This document shows, piece after piece, positions 17,378 through 26,209 of a DNA stretch of 64,000 nt. The stretch is from Candidatus Intricatilinea gracilis. Lineage in GTDB: Bacteria > Pseudomonadota > Gammaproteobacteria > Burkholderiales > Burkholderiaceae_C. The notes below the pieces were generated by a model. That model saw nothing but the letters and a program-made list of their open reading frames with translations, was not told where the DNA came from and searched no databases. The DNA lies in NCBI GenBank assembly GCA_016702605.1, contig JADJDQ010000021.1, forward strand, positions 744,001 to 808,000, given 5' to 3'. Every line of letters begins with the position of its first letter. Position 1 is the stretch's first letter. A program made the position numbers and the translations under genes.

Positions 17378-20300
17378 ATGGCCGTGACCACCGTTGCCCA
17401 GTTCGCCGTCGAGCTGAACCGCCCGGCGTCGACGCTGCTCGAGCAACTTCAATCCGCCGGTGTGAGCAAGGGGTCCGACCGCGATCCGCTCACCGAGGCC
17501 GACAAGGAAAAGCTGTTGGCGTTCTTGCGCAGCTCGCATGGCACGTCCGGCGCCGACCGAAAGAAGATCACCCTGGTGCGCAAGTCGACCAGCGAGATCA
17601 AGCAGGCCGATGCGTCGGGCAAGGCTCGCACCATCCAGGTCGAGGTGCGCAAGAAACGTGTCTTCGTCAAGCGTGAGGACAGCCACCCCGCAGCCGACGG
17701 CCAGCCGCTCGACGAGATGCAGCACGCCGAAGAGGCCGAACGCGAAGCCGCCGAGGCCGAAGCCGTGCGCGCCGCCGCCGAGGCCGCCGAACAGCAGCGT
17801 GTCCAGGAAGAGCGTGAACGTGCGGCGCGTGAAGCTGCCGAACGTGAAGCTGCCGAGCGTGAAGTCGCAGCACAAGCTGCCCGCGCCGCCGCCGAAGCAG
17901 CTGCTGCAGCCGAAGCGGCTGCTGCCGCGGCCGCCGCTGCTGCAGCTGCCGAGGCCGCCGCCAAGGTGCCGGCTGTCGCCAAGGAAGGTCTCAAGGACGC
18001 AGTCGCTTCGACCGAGTCGAAGCCGGCCGCATCTGCGCCTGCCACCACGTCGCCGGTTGCCAGTGCAGCCGTGGCTGCGACAGTTGCACCGCAGGCCGCA
18101 CCTGCGGCGACGGTAGCTGCCGCACCCGCCGCACCCGCGCTGCCCACCTCGGGTCCGGGCTCGGTGCGTGTCGTTCGCGCATCTGCCATCGCCGCCACCG
18201 AAGCTACCCGTCTGGCCGAGGCCGACGGTCGTCGCAAGAAGGCCGAGGCCGAGGCCGCCGCCATCCGCGCCATGATGTCGGCACCCAAGAAGGTGCTCAC
18301 GGCCAAGAAGCCCGAAGAGCCCAAGCCGGCCGCCGCACCCATCACCGGCACCATCCACAAGCCCAAGGGCGCACCGGGTGCCACGCCGGGTGCAGCTGCC
18401 AAGCCGGGCGACAAGAAGCCGGGCGACAAGTCGGTCAAGTCCGAGAAGCTCTCGTCGAGCTGGGCCGACGACGCCAAGAAGCGCGCCGGTGCCGCCACGC
18501 CAGCCAACAAGGGCCGTACCGATGCCGGCCGTGGTGGCTGGAAGGCGCCTGGCCGCGGTGGTGCGGGTGGTCGTCGCGATCAACGCGACGGCGGCCATTC
18601 GAACTTCGTCGCGCCGATCGAGGCGCAGACGCAGGAAGTGCACGTGCCCGAAACCATCTCGGTGGCCGATCTGGCGCACAAGATGTCGGTCAAGGCGTCC
18701 GAGGTCATCAAGCAGTTGATGAAGCTGGGCCAGATGGTCACCATCAACCAGCAGCTGGATCAAGAGACCGCGATGATCGTGGTCGAGGAAATGGGCCACA
18801 AGGCGCTGGCTGCCAAGCTCGACGACCCCGATGCCTTCCTCGAAGAAGAACACAGCGCCAACGAAGGTGAATTGCTGCCGCGTGCGCCGGTGGTCACCAT
18901 CATGGGCCACGTCGACCACGGCAAGACCTCGCTGCTGGACTACATCCGCCGCACCCGTGTGGCAGCGGGTGAAGCTGGCGGCATCACGCAGCACATCGGC
19001 GCCTATCACGTCGAGACGCCGCGCGGCATGATCACCTTTCTCGACACCCCGGGTCACGCGGCGTTTACCGCCATGCGTGCTCGTGGTGCCGTGGCCACCG
19101 ACCTGGTGATCCTGGTGGTGGCGGCCGACGACGGTGTCATGCCGCAGACCAAGGAAGCCATTGCCCACGCCAAGTCGGCCAATGTGCCGATCGTGGTGGC
19201 GATGAACAAGATCGACAAGCAGGGCGCCAACCTCGAGCGCCTCAAGGGCGAACTGGTGGCCGAGTCGGTCGTGCCGGAGGACTTCGGTGGCGACACCCCC
19301 TTCGTGCCGGTGTCGGCCAAGACCGGTGAAGGCATCGACAGCCTGCTCGAACAGGTGCTGCTGCAGGCCGAAGTGCTCGAACTCAAGGCGTCCAAGACCT
19401 CGCTGGCCAAGGGCCTGGTGATCGAAGCCAAGCTCGACAAGGGCCGCGGCCCGGTGGCCACCGTGCTGGTGCAAAGCGGCACACTCAAACGCGGCGATGT
19501 GGTGCTGGCCGGATCGAGTTATGGCCGCGTGCGCGCCATGATCGACGAGGACGGCAAGGCGGCGCAGGAAGCCGGTCCGTCGATTCCGGTCGAGATCCAG
19601 GGTCTGACCGAAGTGCCGCAGGCCGGCGACGAGTTCATGGTGTTGTCCGACGAGCGCCGTGCGCGCGAAATCGCCACCTTCCGTCAGGGCAAGTACCGCG
19701 AAGTCACGCTCAACAAGCGTCAGGCCGCCAAGCTCGAGAACATGTTCGAGAGCATGGGCGACGGTCAGGCGCAGACGCTGGCCCTCATCATCAAGGCCGA
19801 CGTGCAGGGTTCGCAGGAAGCGCTGGCTCAGTCGCTCATCAAGCTCAGCACGGCCGAGGTCAAGGTGCAGATCGTGCATGCCGCCGTGGGTGGCATCAGC
19901 GAGTCCGACATCAACCTGGCGATCGCTTCCAAGGCGGTCATCATCGGCTTCAACGTGCGTGCCGACGCCAATGCCCGCAAGCTGGCCGAGAACAACGACG
20001 TCGACCTGCGCTACTACAACATCATCTACGACGCCGTGGACGAGGTGAAGGCCGCGATGACCGGCATGCTCGCCCCCGAGCAGAAGGAAGAAATCATCGG
20101 TGGCGCCGAGATCCGCACCGTCTTCGTGGCCAGCAAGATCGGCACGGTGGCGGGTTGCATGGTCACCGCCGGTGTGGTGCGCCGCAACGCGCGCTTCCGC
20201 CTGCTGCGCGAGAACGTCGTGATCTACACGGGCGAAGTCGAGTCGGTGAAACGTTTGAAGGACGATGTCCGCGAGGTCAACGAAGGCTTCGAATGCGGTA

Positions 20301-20383
20301 TCAAGCTCAAGAACTACAACGACATCGCCGAGGGCGACCAACTCGAGTTCTTCGAGATCAAGGAAGTGGCCCGAACCCTGTAA
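17378..20383 (+). CDS. infB: translation initiation factor IF-2
   Basis: 1001 residues from ATG 17378, preceded by AAGGAAA; an upstream in-frame start at 17324 is rejected because the IF-2 N-terminus MAVTTVAQFAVELNRP begins here. Recruits initiator tRNA and joins subunits. Order: IF2 N-terminal helix bundle, a long Ala/Glu-rich low-complexity region (residues about 110-340, poly-Ala near 170-210), a second IF2-N motif VADLAHKMSVKASEVIKQL, then the GTPase core with GHVDHGKT near residue 509, DTPGH and NKID, and domains II-IV. The Ala-rich middle is much longer than in many homologues. Confidence 0.96.
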   Translation: MAVTTVAQFAVELNRPASTLLEQLQSAGVSKGSDRDPLTEADKEKLLAFLRSSHGTSGADRKKITLVRKSTSEIKQADASGKARTIQVEVRKKRVFVKREDSHPAADGQPLDEMQHAEEAEREAAEAEAVRAAAEAAEQQRVQEERERAAREAAEREAAEREVAAQAARAAAEAAAAAEAAAAAAAAAAAAEAAAKVPAVAKEGLKDAVASTESKPAASAPATTSPVASAAVAATVAPQAAPAATVAAAPAAPALPTSGPGSVRVVRASAIAATEATRLAEADGRRKKAEAEAAAIRAMMSAPKKVLTAKKPEEPKPAAAPITGTIHKPKGAPGATPGAAAKPGDKKPGDKSVKSEKLSSSWADDAKKRAGAATPANKGRTDAGRGGWKAPGRGGAGGRRDQRDGGHSNFVAPIEAQTQEVHVPETISVADLAHKMSVKASEVIKQLMKLGQMVTINQQLDQETAMIVVEEMGHKALAAKLDDPDAFLEEEHSANEGELLPRAPVVTIMGHVDHGKTSLLDYIRRTRVAAGEAGGITQHIGAYHVETPRGMITFLDTPGHAAFTAMRARGAVATDLVILVVAADDGVMPQTKEAIAHAKSANVPIVVAMNKIDKQGANLERLKGELVAESVVPEDFGGDTPFVPVSAKTGEGIDSLLEQVLLQAEVLELKASKTSLAKGLVIEAKLDKGRGPVATVLVQSGTLKRGDVVLAGSSYGRVRAMIDEDGKAAQEAGPSIPVEIQGLTEVPQAGDEFMVLSDERRAREIATFRQGKYREVTLNKRQAAKLENMFESMGDGQAQTLALIIKADVQGSQEALAQSLIKLSTAEVKVQIVHAAVGGISESDINLAIASKAVIIGFNVRADANARKLAENNDVDLRYYNIIYDAVDEVKAAMTGMLAPEQKEEIIGGAEIRTVFVASKIGTVAGCMVTAGVVRRNARFRLLRENVVIYTGEVESVKRLKDDVREVNEGFECGIKLKNYNDIAEGDQLEFFEIKEVARTL

Positions 20384-20410
20384 AGCCGGCGCGGTCCACT
20401 CTCAGTGCAG

Positions 20411-20436
20411 GCCCCGCCGGAACCGGCGGGGCTTTT
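20411..20436 (+). terminator. intrinsic terminator-like hairpin after infB
   Basis: GCCCCGCCGG (20411-20420) and CCGGCGGGGC (20423-20432) form a perfect 10-base stem followed by TTTT, 28 bases after infB. It may reduce read-through into rbfA. Confidence 0.7.
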
Positions 20437-20497
20437 CACTTGCGGATCACCGACTGATGTTCAGGCCTTTGCCCCCGACGCCTTCCAGGAGCCCCTC

Positions 20498-20863
20498 ATG
20501 CGACACAAGCGTGCCATTCCCAACCGCGGTTTCCGCGTGGCCGACCAGATCCAGCGTGATCTGGCCGAGCTCGTGCGCGACCTCAAGGACCCGCGCATCG
20601 GCCTGATCACGCTCAGCCATGTCGAGGTCACCCCCGACTACGCCCACGCCAAGATCGGGTTTTCGCTGCTCGTGGGCAATCCCGAGGAGTGTGAAACCGC
20701 GCTCAACGAGGCGGCCGGCTTCCTGCGCAACGCGTTGTTCAAGCGCCTGTCGATCCACACCGTGCCGACGTTGCACTTTCATTTCGACCGCAGCACCGAA
20801 CGTGCGGCCGACCTGAACGCCCTCATCAATCAGGCCAACGCCACGCGGGCGCTGGACGATTGA
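20498..20863 (+). CDS. rbfA: ribosome-binding factor A
   Basis: 121 residues from ATG 20498 (CAGGAG upstream). Late 30S assembly and cold-adaptation factor binding near helix 1 of 16S rRNA. Seen: RVADQIQRDLAELV, DPRIGLITLSHVEVTPDYAHAKI and LHFHFDRSTERAADLNALI, i.e. the KH-like fold core and usual C-terminus. Sits in the conserved infB-rbfA-truB order but is separated from infB by a terminator-like hairpin. Confidence 0.94.
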   Translation: MRHKRAIPNRGFRVADQIQRDLAELVRDLKDPRIGLITLSHVEVTPDYAHAKIGFSLLVGNPEECETALNEAAGFLRNALFKRLSIHTVPTLHFHFDRSTERAADLNALINQANATRALDD

Positions 20864-20909
20864 GCCGAGACGCCGCCTGAACCCAATCGCCCTGACCATC
20901 CACCGCCCG

Positions 20910-22199
20910 ATGTCCACCGCCGACACTCTGCCGCAGGAACCCACCGCCGCGTCGACCACGACGCCGGCCGGCGTTGCCGCGCGTGGGTCGGGCCGGCCGC
21001 AGCGTTCGCGCCAGGTGCGTCGACCGCTGCACGGTGTGTTGCTGCTCGACAAGCCCTACGGCCTGTCGAGCAACGACGCGTTGCAGCGCGCCAAGTGGTT
21101 GCTGCGCGCCGAGAAGGCCGGCCACACCGGCACGCTCGATCCACTCGCCACGGGCTTGCTGCCGTTGTGTTTCGGCGCCGCGACCAAGTTCTCGCAGGTC
21201 AGCCTGGACGCCGACAAGCGCTACACCGCCACGCTTGGCCTGGGCATGACGACCACCAGCGGTGACGCCGAAGGCCGCCCGCTGCAGCGCCGCCCGGTGG
21301 CCGTGACACGCGAGGCCATCGCTGCCGCCGTGGCCGCCCACACCGGCCCGCTGAGCCAGACGCCGCCGATGTTTTCGGCGCTCAAGCACGAGGGCAAGGC
21401 GCTGTACGAATACGCCCGTGCCGGTGTCGAGGTCGAACGCGAGGCGCGCCAGGTCACGCTGCACAGCATCGACGTGCTGGCCTGGCCGACCGACGAGGCC
21501 ATGGCCCGATCGGTCGCCGAATGCGCCGCGATCGAACGTGACCCGGCTCGGGGCGACGATGCGGCTGACTACACACTTGTGCCCGAATCCTTCCCCGAAC
21601 TCGTGCTCGACATCCGTTGCAGCAAGGGCACCTACATCCGCACGCTGGCCGAAACCATCGGCGAGATGCTCGGCTGTGGTGCACACCTCACCGCACTGCG
21701 GCGCACCGCCAGCGGGCCGCTCGACGTGGCGCAGGCCATCAGCCTCGAAGCACTCGAGGCGTTGCCCGAGTCCGACCGCGAGTTGCAACTGCTCTCGCCC
21801 GACACCTTGCTGGCCGACTGGCCGTCCATCATGCTGGCCAGCGAAGACGCCGGGCGTTTCGTCAGTGGTCTGCGCCGCCGTGTGCAACACGCCGACTGCG
21901 ACCAGATCCGCGTCTACGGCCCGGCCGTGCTCGACTCACCGGGCAGCCGCGGCAACCCGCTGACTCAGGCGCGTGTCCTGCTTGGCAGTGCCCACGTGTG
22001 CGCGGGTGAGCTGATCTGCGACCGGCTGCTCAGCCCACCCGAAATCGCTCAGCTGATTGCCCAGCCAAGCGCCGTGCCAATTGCTGCACCGGTCACGAGC
22101 GTTGCGTCTTTGACGGGCGCTGTCATGAATTCGACTACTTTCACCTCCGACACTCGCGATTTCGCCCTGCCGCAACCCGCAGCAGCCGCGACGTCCTGA
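20910..22199 (+). CDS. truB: tRNA pseudouridine(55) synthase
   Basis: 429 residues. Makes pseudouridine 55 in the T-loop of tRNAs. Seen: LLLDKPYGLSSNDALQRAK and the catalytic motif GHTGTLDPLATGLLP with Asp77, KRYTATLGLGMTTTSGD, TPPMFSALKHEGKALYEYAR and CSKGTYIRTLAETIG, then a PUA-like C-terminus. Longer than E. coli TruB (314): a ~35-residue N-terminal lead, a ~30-residue acidic insert (from about 195) and a ~60-residue tail after CDRLL that shows no domain. The tail may be genuine or the result of a lost stop codon. Confidence 0.92.
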   Translation: MSTADTLPQEPTAASTTTPAGVAARGSGRPQRSRQVRRPLHGVLLLDKPYGLSSNDALQRAKWLLRAEKAGHTGTLDPLATGLLPLCFGAATKFSQVSLDADKRYTATLGLGMTTTSGDAEGRPLQRRPVAVTREAIAAAVAAHTGPLSQTPPMFSALKHEGKALYEYARAGVEVEREARQVTLHSIDVLAWPTDEAMARSVAECAAIERDPARGDDAADYTLVPESFPELVLDIRCSKGTYIRTLAETIGEMLGCGAHLTALRRTASGPLDVAQAISLEALEALPESDRELQLLSPDTLLADWPSIMLASEDAGRFVSGLRRRVQHADCDQIRVYGPAVLDSPGSRGNPLTQARVLLGSAHVCAGELICDRLLSPPEIAQLIAQPSAVPIAAPVTSVASLTGAVMNSTTFTSDTRDFALPQPAAAATS

Positions 22200-22231
22200 G
22201 TAGCCCAGCCATCCGTTGTACCGAGATTCCC

Positions 22232-24060
22232 ATGAGCCTGCCCATCCGCAACATCGCCATCATCGCCCACGTCGACCATGGCAAGACCACCCTGGTCGAC
22301 CAGCTACTGCGCCAGAGCGGCACCTTCGCCGACCATGAAAAGGTCGTCGACTGCGTGATGGACAGCAACGCGATCGAAAAGGAACGCGGCATCACCATCC
22401 TGGCCAAGAACTGTGCCGTGAGCTGGGAAGGCACACACATCAACATCGTCGACACCCCGGGTCACGCCGACTTCGGTGGTGAAGTCGAGCGTGCCCTGTC
22501 GATGGTCGACGGCGTGGTGCTGCTGATCGACGCGCAAGAAGGCCCGATGCCGCAGACCCGCTTCGTCACCAAGAAGGCGCTGGCGCTGGGCCTCAAGCCC
22601 ATCGTCGTCGTCAACAAGGTCGACAAGCCCGGTGCCAAGCCGCAGGCCGTGGTCAATGCCGCCTTCGACCTGTTCGACAAGCTCGGCGCCACCGATGAAC
22701 AGCTCGACTTCCCGGTCGTCTACGCCTCGGGCATCAACGGCTGGTCGTCGCTCGAAGAAGGCGCGCATGGCGAGAAGTGGGGCACCGACATGTCGGCCCT
22801 GTTCAACACCGTGCTCAAGCATGTGGAGCCACACGCCGGGGAACCCGACGCGCCGCTGCAACTGCAGATCTCGTCGCTCGACTACTCGACCTTCGTCGGC
22901 CGCATCGGCGTGGGCCGCGTCAATGCCGGCACGATCAAGCCGGGCATGGAAGTGATGGTCATGGAAGGTGCCGACGGCAAGGCTGTCAAGGGCCGCGTCA
23001 ATCAGGTGCTCAAGTTCCACGGCCTGGACCGTGTGCAGGTGACCGATGCCGGCCCGGGCGACATCGTGCTGATCAACGGCATCGACTCGCTCGGCATCGG
23101 CGTCACCGTGACCGATCCGCTCAATCCCCAGCCGCTGCCCATGCTGAAGGTCGACGAGCCCACGCTGACCATGAACTTCTGCGTCAACACCAGCCCGCTG
23201 GCCGGTCGTGAAGGCAAGTTCGTCACCAGCCGCCAGCTGTGGGACCGCCTGCAAAAAGAGCTGCAGTCCAACGTGGCACTGCGCGTCAAGGAAACCGACG
23301 AAGACGGCATCTTCGAGGTGATGGGCCGCGGTGAACTGCACCTGACCATCCTGCTCGAGAACATGCGCCGCGAAGGCTACGAGCTGGCCGTGTCCAAGCC
23401 GCGCGTGGTGTTCCACGACGTCGACGGCGAAAACACGAGCCGATCGAACTCGTCACCGCCGACGTGGAAGAAATCCACCAGGGCGGCGTGATGCAGGCGC
23501 TGGGCGAACGCAAGGGTGAACTGGTCAACATGGAGCCGGACGGACATGGCCGCGTGCGCCTCGAATACCGCATCCCGGCGCGTGGCCTGATCGGCTTTGC
23601 CAACGAGTTCATGAACCTCACGCGTGGTTCGGGCCTCATCAGCAACATCTTCGACGGCTACGAGGCCCACAAGGGCGACATCGCCGGCCGCAAGAACGGT
23701 GTGCTGATCAGCATGGACGCGGGTGAGATCTTCACCTACGCGCTGGGCAAGCTCGACGACCGCGGTCGTATGTTCGTCAAGCCCAACGATCCGGTCTACG
23801 AAGGCATGATCGTCGGCATCCACAGCCGCGAGAACGATCTGGTGGTCAACGCCACCCGTACCAAGCAGCTGACCAACTTCCGCGTCAGCGGCAAGGAAGA
23901 CGCGATCAAGATCACGCCGCCGATCGACCTGACGCTCGAATACGGCGTCGAGTTCATCGACGACGACGAACTGGTCGAGATCACGCCCAAGAGCATCCGT
24001 GTGCGCAAGCGCCACCTGAGCGAACACGACCGCAAGCGCGCCTCGCGCCAGGCTGCCTGA
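22232..24060 (+). pseudogene. typA: translational GTPase TypA/BipA, one-base frameshift
   Basis: Ribosome-binding GTPase used in stress and cold responses. Frame 1 from ATG 22232 gives G-domain AHVDHGKTTLVDQLL, ERGITI, DTPGH and NKVD, domain II and domain III up to KPRVVFHDVDGE. The remainder (EEIHQGGVMQALGERKGEL to the C-terminus at 24060) is in the next frame. Four A bases at 23430-23433 where five would give GEKHEPIELVTADVEEI mark the break. 1829 bases is one short of a multiple of three; repaired it would be 609 residues, the normal TypA length. No other damage is visible, so a sequencing or assembly deletion is more likely than a dead gene. Confidence 0.9.
23428..23434 (+). other. frameshift site in typA (A-run one base short)
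   Basis: The run GGCGAAAACACGAG reads GENTS in the upstream frame; adding one A gives GEKHEP, the expected TypA sequence, in frame with the rest of the gene. Confidence 0.75.
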
Positions 24061-24073
24061 GCAAGCCCCGCTC

Positions 24074-24970
24074 ATGCCCGTGATGTCGCATCGGCGCGGC
24101 GTCGCGCTGATGCTGCTCGTCACGCTGTTGTGGAGCATCGCCGGGGTGGTGAGCCGCCACCTCGAGTCGGCGCCGCCGTTTGAAGTCACCTTCTGGCGCA
24201 GCGCCGCCAATGCTGTGGCTCTCCTGTGCCTGCTCGGCTGGCTGCGTGGCCCGCGCGAGCTGTGGCGCGAGGTGCGCCAGGGTGGCTGGCTGCTCTGGGT
24301 CGCCGGCCTGTGCTGGGCCGTGATGTTCACCGCCTTCATGGTGGCGCTGGCGCTCACCACGGTGGCCAATGTCCTGATCACCATGTCGCTGGCACCCGCC
24401 TTCACGGCACTGCTGGCGCGGGTGGCGCTGGGCCACAAGTTGCCGGTGCGCACCTGGACCGCCATTGCGCTGGCCGGCGTCGGCATCGCCTGGATGTACG
24501 GCTCGCAGGTGGGTGGCGGCAGCATGAGCGACCTGCTCGGCACCGTGGTTGCCCTGACCGTGCCGATTGGCGGCGCCCTGATGTGGACGCTCGCCCAGCA
24601 CAACGCCCGAGCACATCCGGACGACCGGCGCGACATGACGCCCGCAGTGCTGATCGGCGCAGTGATCTCGAGCCTGGTGACCCTGCCGCTGTCCGTGCCG
24701 TTTTCGGCCTCGGGTCATGACATCGGCCTGCTTGTCATGCTCGGCGTGGTGCAACTTGCCATCCCGTGCGTGCTGGCCGTGGCCGTTGGCCAGGTGCTCA
24801 AGGCGCCCGAGGCCTCGCTGCTGGGCCTGCTCGAGATCCTCTTCGGCGTGATCTGGACCTGGCTCGGGTCGAGTGAAGCCCCCACGGCAGCGGTCATCGG
24901 CGGTGGTGCCCTGGTGCTGCTGGCGCTGGCCGGCAACGAGGCGCTGGCGCTGCGTGAGCGTCGGTTCTGA
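24074..24970 (+). CDS. DMT-superfamily (EamA) transporter
   Basis: 298 residues, ten predicted membrane helices in two EamA repeats (about 8-140 and 155-290). First helix LMLLVTLLWSIAGVVSRHLE and the ANVLITMSLAPAFTALLARV stretch are typical. Drug/metabolite family exporters move amino acids, nucleosides or other small metabolites out of the cell. Substrate unknown; starts 13 bases after typA. Confidence 0.85.
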   Translation: MPVMSHRRGVALMLLVTLLWSIAGVVSRHLESAPPFEVTFWRSAANAVALLCLLGWLRGPRELWREVRQGGWLLWVAGLCWAVMFTAFMVALALTTVANVLITMSLAPAFTALLARVALGHKLPVRTWTAIALAGVGIAWMYGSQVGGGSMSDLLGTVVALTVPIGGALMWTLAQHNARAHPDDRRDMTPAVLIGAVISSLVTLPLSVPFSASGHDIGLLVMLGVVQLAIPCVLAVAVGQVLKAPEASLLGLLEILFGVIWTWLGSSEAPTAAVIGGGALVLLALAGNEALALRERRF

Positions 24971-24971
24971 C

Positions 24972-25040
24972 ATGAAGCCCCCAAGCTCGCGCTGCTCGCT
25001 GCCCCCCGAGGGGGCGCTCAGTCCCTACGGAACGGCCGGG
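24972..25040 (+). repeat. short GC-rich intergenic palindromic repeat
   Basis: The stretch AAGCCCCCAAGCTCGCGCTG, the nearby palindrome GCCCCCCGAGGGGGC and the following GGAACGGCCGGGCGGG match the style of a dispersed repeat I associate with intergenic regions of Comamonadaceae and relatives. Only one copy occurs in this window, so its repeat status rests on recall rather than on a second copy here. Confidence 0.45.
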
Positions 25041-25050
25041 CGGGACTGAC

Positions 25051-26115
25051 ATGTCCGACCCGCGCCGCACCATCCTGCCGATCCAGTACCTGCGCGCCGT
25101 GGCCGCCTTGCTGGTGGTGTGGCACCACACCACGGCGCTCAACGCCCTCACGCTGCAGCATTACACCAGCCGCTTCGGCACCGCGGGTGTCGACGTGTTC
25201 TTTGCCATCAGCGGCTTCGTCATGGTGCTGACCTGCACCGGCCGCAAGGTGGCGCCGCTGGATTTCCTGCGGCATCGGCTACTTCGTATCGCACCCATCT
25301 ACTGGGCACTTACCGTGGTGATGGTGTTGCTGGCGGTGTTGCCGCCGTATGTGTTCGGCGGACTCGCGCCCACACCGCGCAGCACACTGCTGAGTCTGGC
25401 CTTCGTGCCGCACTACTCCGACACGCGGCCGGCGCAGATCTGGCCGCTGCTGGTGCCGGGCTGGACGCTCAACTTCGAGATGTACTTCTATCTGCTGTTC
25501 GCCGCCTCGCTGCTGGCGAGGCAGCGTGCCACGCAGGTGCTGGTGGCCGTCTGTGTCACGCTGGTCGGTGTCGGCCAGGTGTTCGGCCCCTTCGACGGCG
25601 CGCTGGCGCGAAGTTACACCAGCCCCTTGCTGCTCGAGTTTGCCGGTGGCGCCGTGGTCGCCCATGCCTGGCAACGCGGCTGGCTGAAGCCGGGTCTGCC
25701 GCTGGCCGTGCTGGCGCTGACAGCCGGGTCCGGCCTGCTGCTGTTCGGCCCCACCGAACATGGCACCTGGGCACGCCAGATCGGCGCCTGGCTGGTGCTC
25801 GGCGCTTGCCTTTGCCCCGCCTGGCATCGGCGCCTGCCGGTGCTCGAAGAACTGGGCAACGCCTCGTATTCGATCTACCTGACCCATGTGTTCACGCTGG
25901 CCGCGGTCACCGTGTGGGTCAGCCGTCTCGGCCTGCCCGCCAATCTGCTCGGTGCAACACTGGCCATGGGCCTGGCGATGCTGGCCTGCACCGCCGTGGG
26001 TGTGGTGGTCTACCGCCTGGGCGAACTGCCACTGACCGGGCTGATGCGCCGGCACTTCGATGGGCGGCTCGCCACGCCCGGCCTGCTCGTTCCGTCACGC
26101 GCCTGGCGCGGCTGA
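25051..26115 (+). CDS. acyltransferase family 3 (OafA/YrhL-like) membrane protein
   Basis: 354 residues, about ten membrane helices. N-terminal IQYLRAVAALLVVWHHT with the catalytic-type His, GVDVFFAISGFVM and RHRLLRIAPIYW are the acyltransferase-3 hallmarks. Such proteins transfer acetyl or other acyl groups to exported sugars, LPS or lipids at the inner membrane. No SGNH domain and no glycan genes adjoin, so the acceptor is unknown. Confidence 0.9.
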   Translation: MSDPRRTILPIQYLRAVAALLVVWHHTTALNALTLQHYTSRFGTAGVDVFFAISGFVMVLTCTGRKVAPLDFLRHRLLRIAPIYWALTVVMVLLAVLPPYVFGGLAPTPRSTLLSLAFVPHYSDTRPAQIWPLLVPGWTLNFEMYFYLLFAASLLARQRATQVLVAVCVTLVGVGQVFGPFDGALARSYTSPLLLEFAGGAVVAHAWQRGWLKPGLPLAVLALTAGSGLLLFGPTEHGTWARQIGAWLVLGACLCPAWHRRLPVLEELGNASYSIYLTHVFTLAAVTVWVSRLGLPANLLGATLAMGLAMLACTAVGVVVYRLGELPLTGLMRRHFDGRLATPGLLVPSRAWRG

Positions 26116-26132
26116 AACCTGCCGCGCCAGGC
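26101..26132. terminator. hairpin at the end of the acyltransferase gene
   Basis: GCCTGGCGCGG (26101-26111) and CCGCGCCAGGC (26122-26132) form a perfect 11-base stem spanning the acyltransferase stop. No U-tract; it lies between convergent genes and may serve both. Confidence 0.4.
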
Positions 26133-26209
26133 GGTGTCTTGACTTGGTGGGCAGGCCTGCTGGCCGACATTGCGCCTCGGCTGGCGTCAGCCGGCGACTT
26201 GCCGTTCGA

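Noticed and set aside
17324..20383. Long minus-strand open frame opposite infB (1006 codons).
   Set aside because: Typical shadow frame of a GC-rich gene; the His/Gly-rich translation has no domain, and IF-2 on the plus strand is certain.
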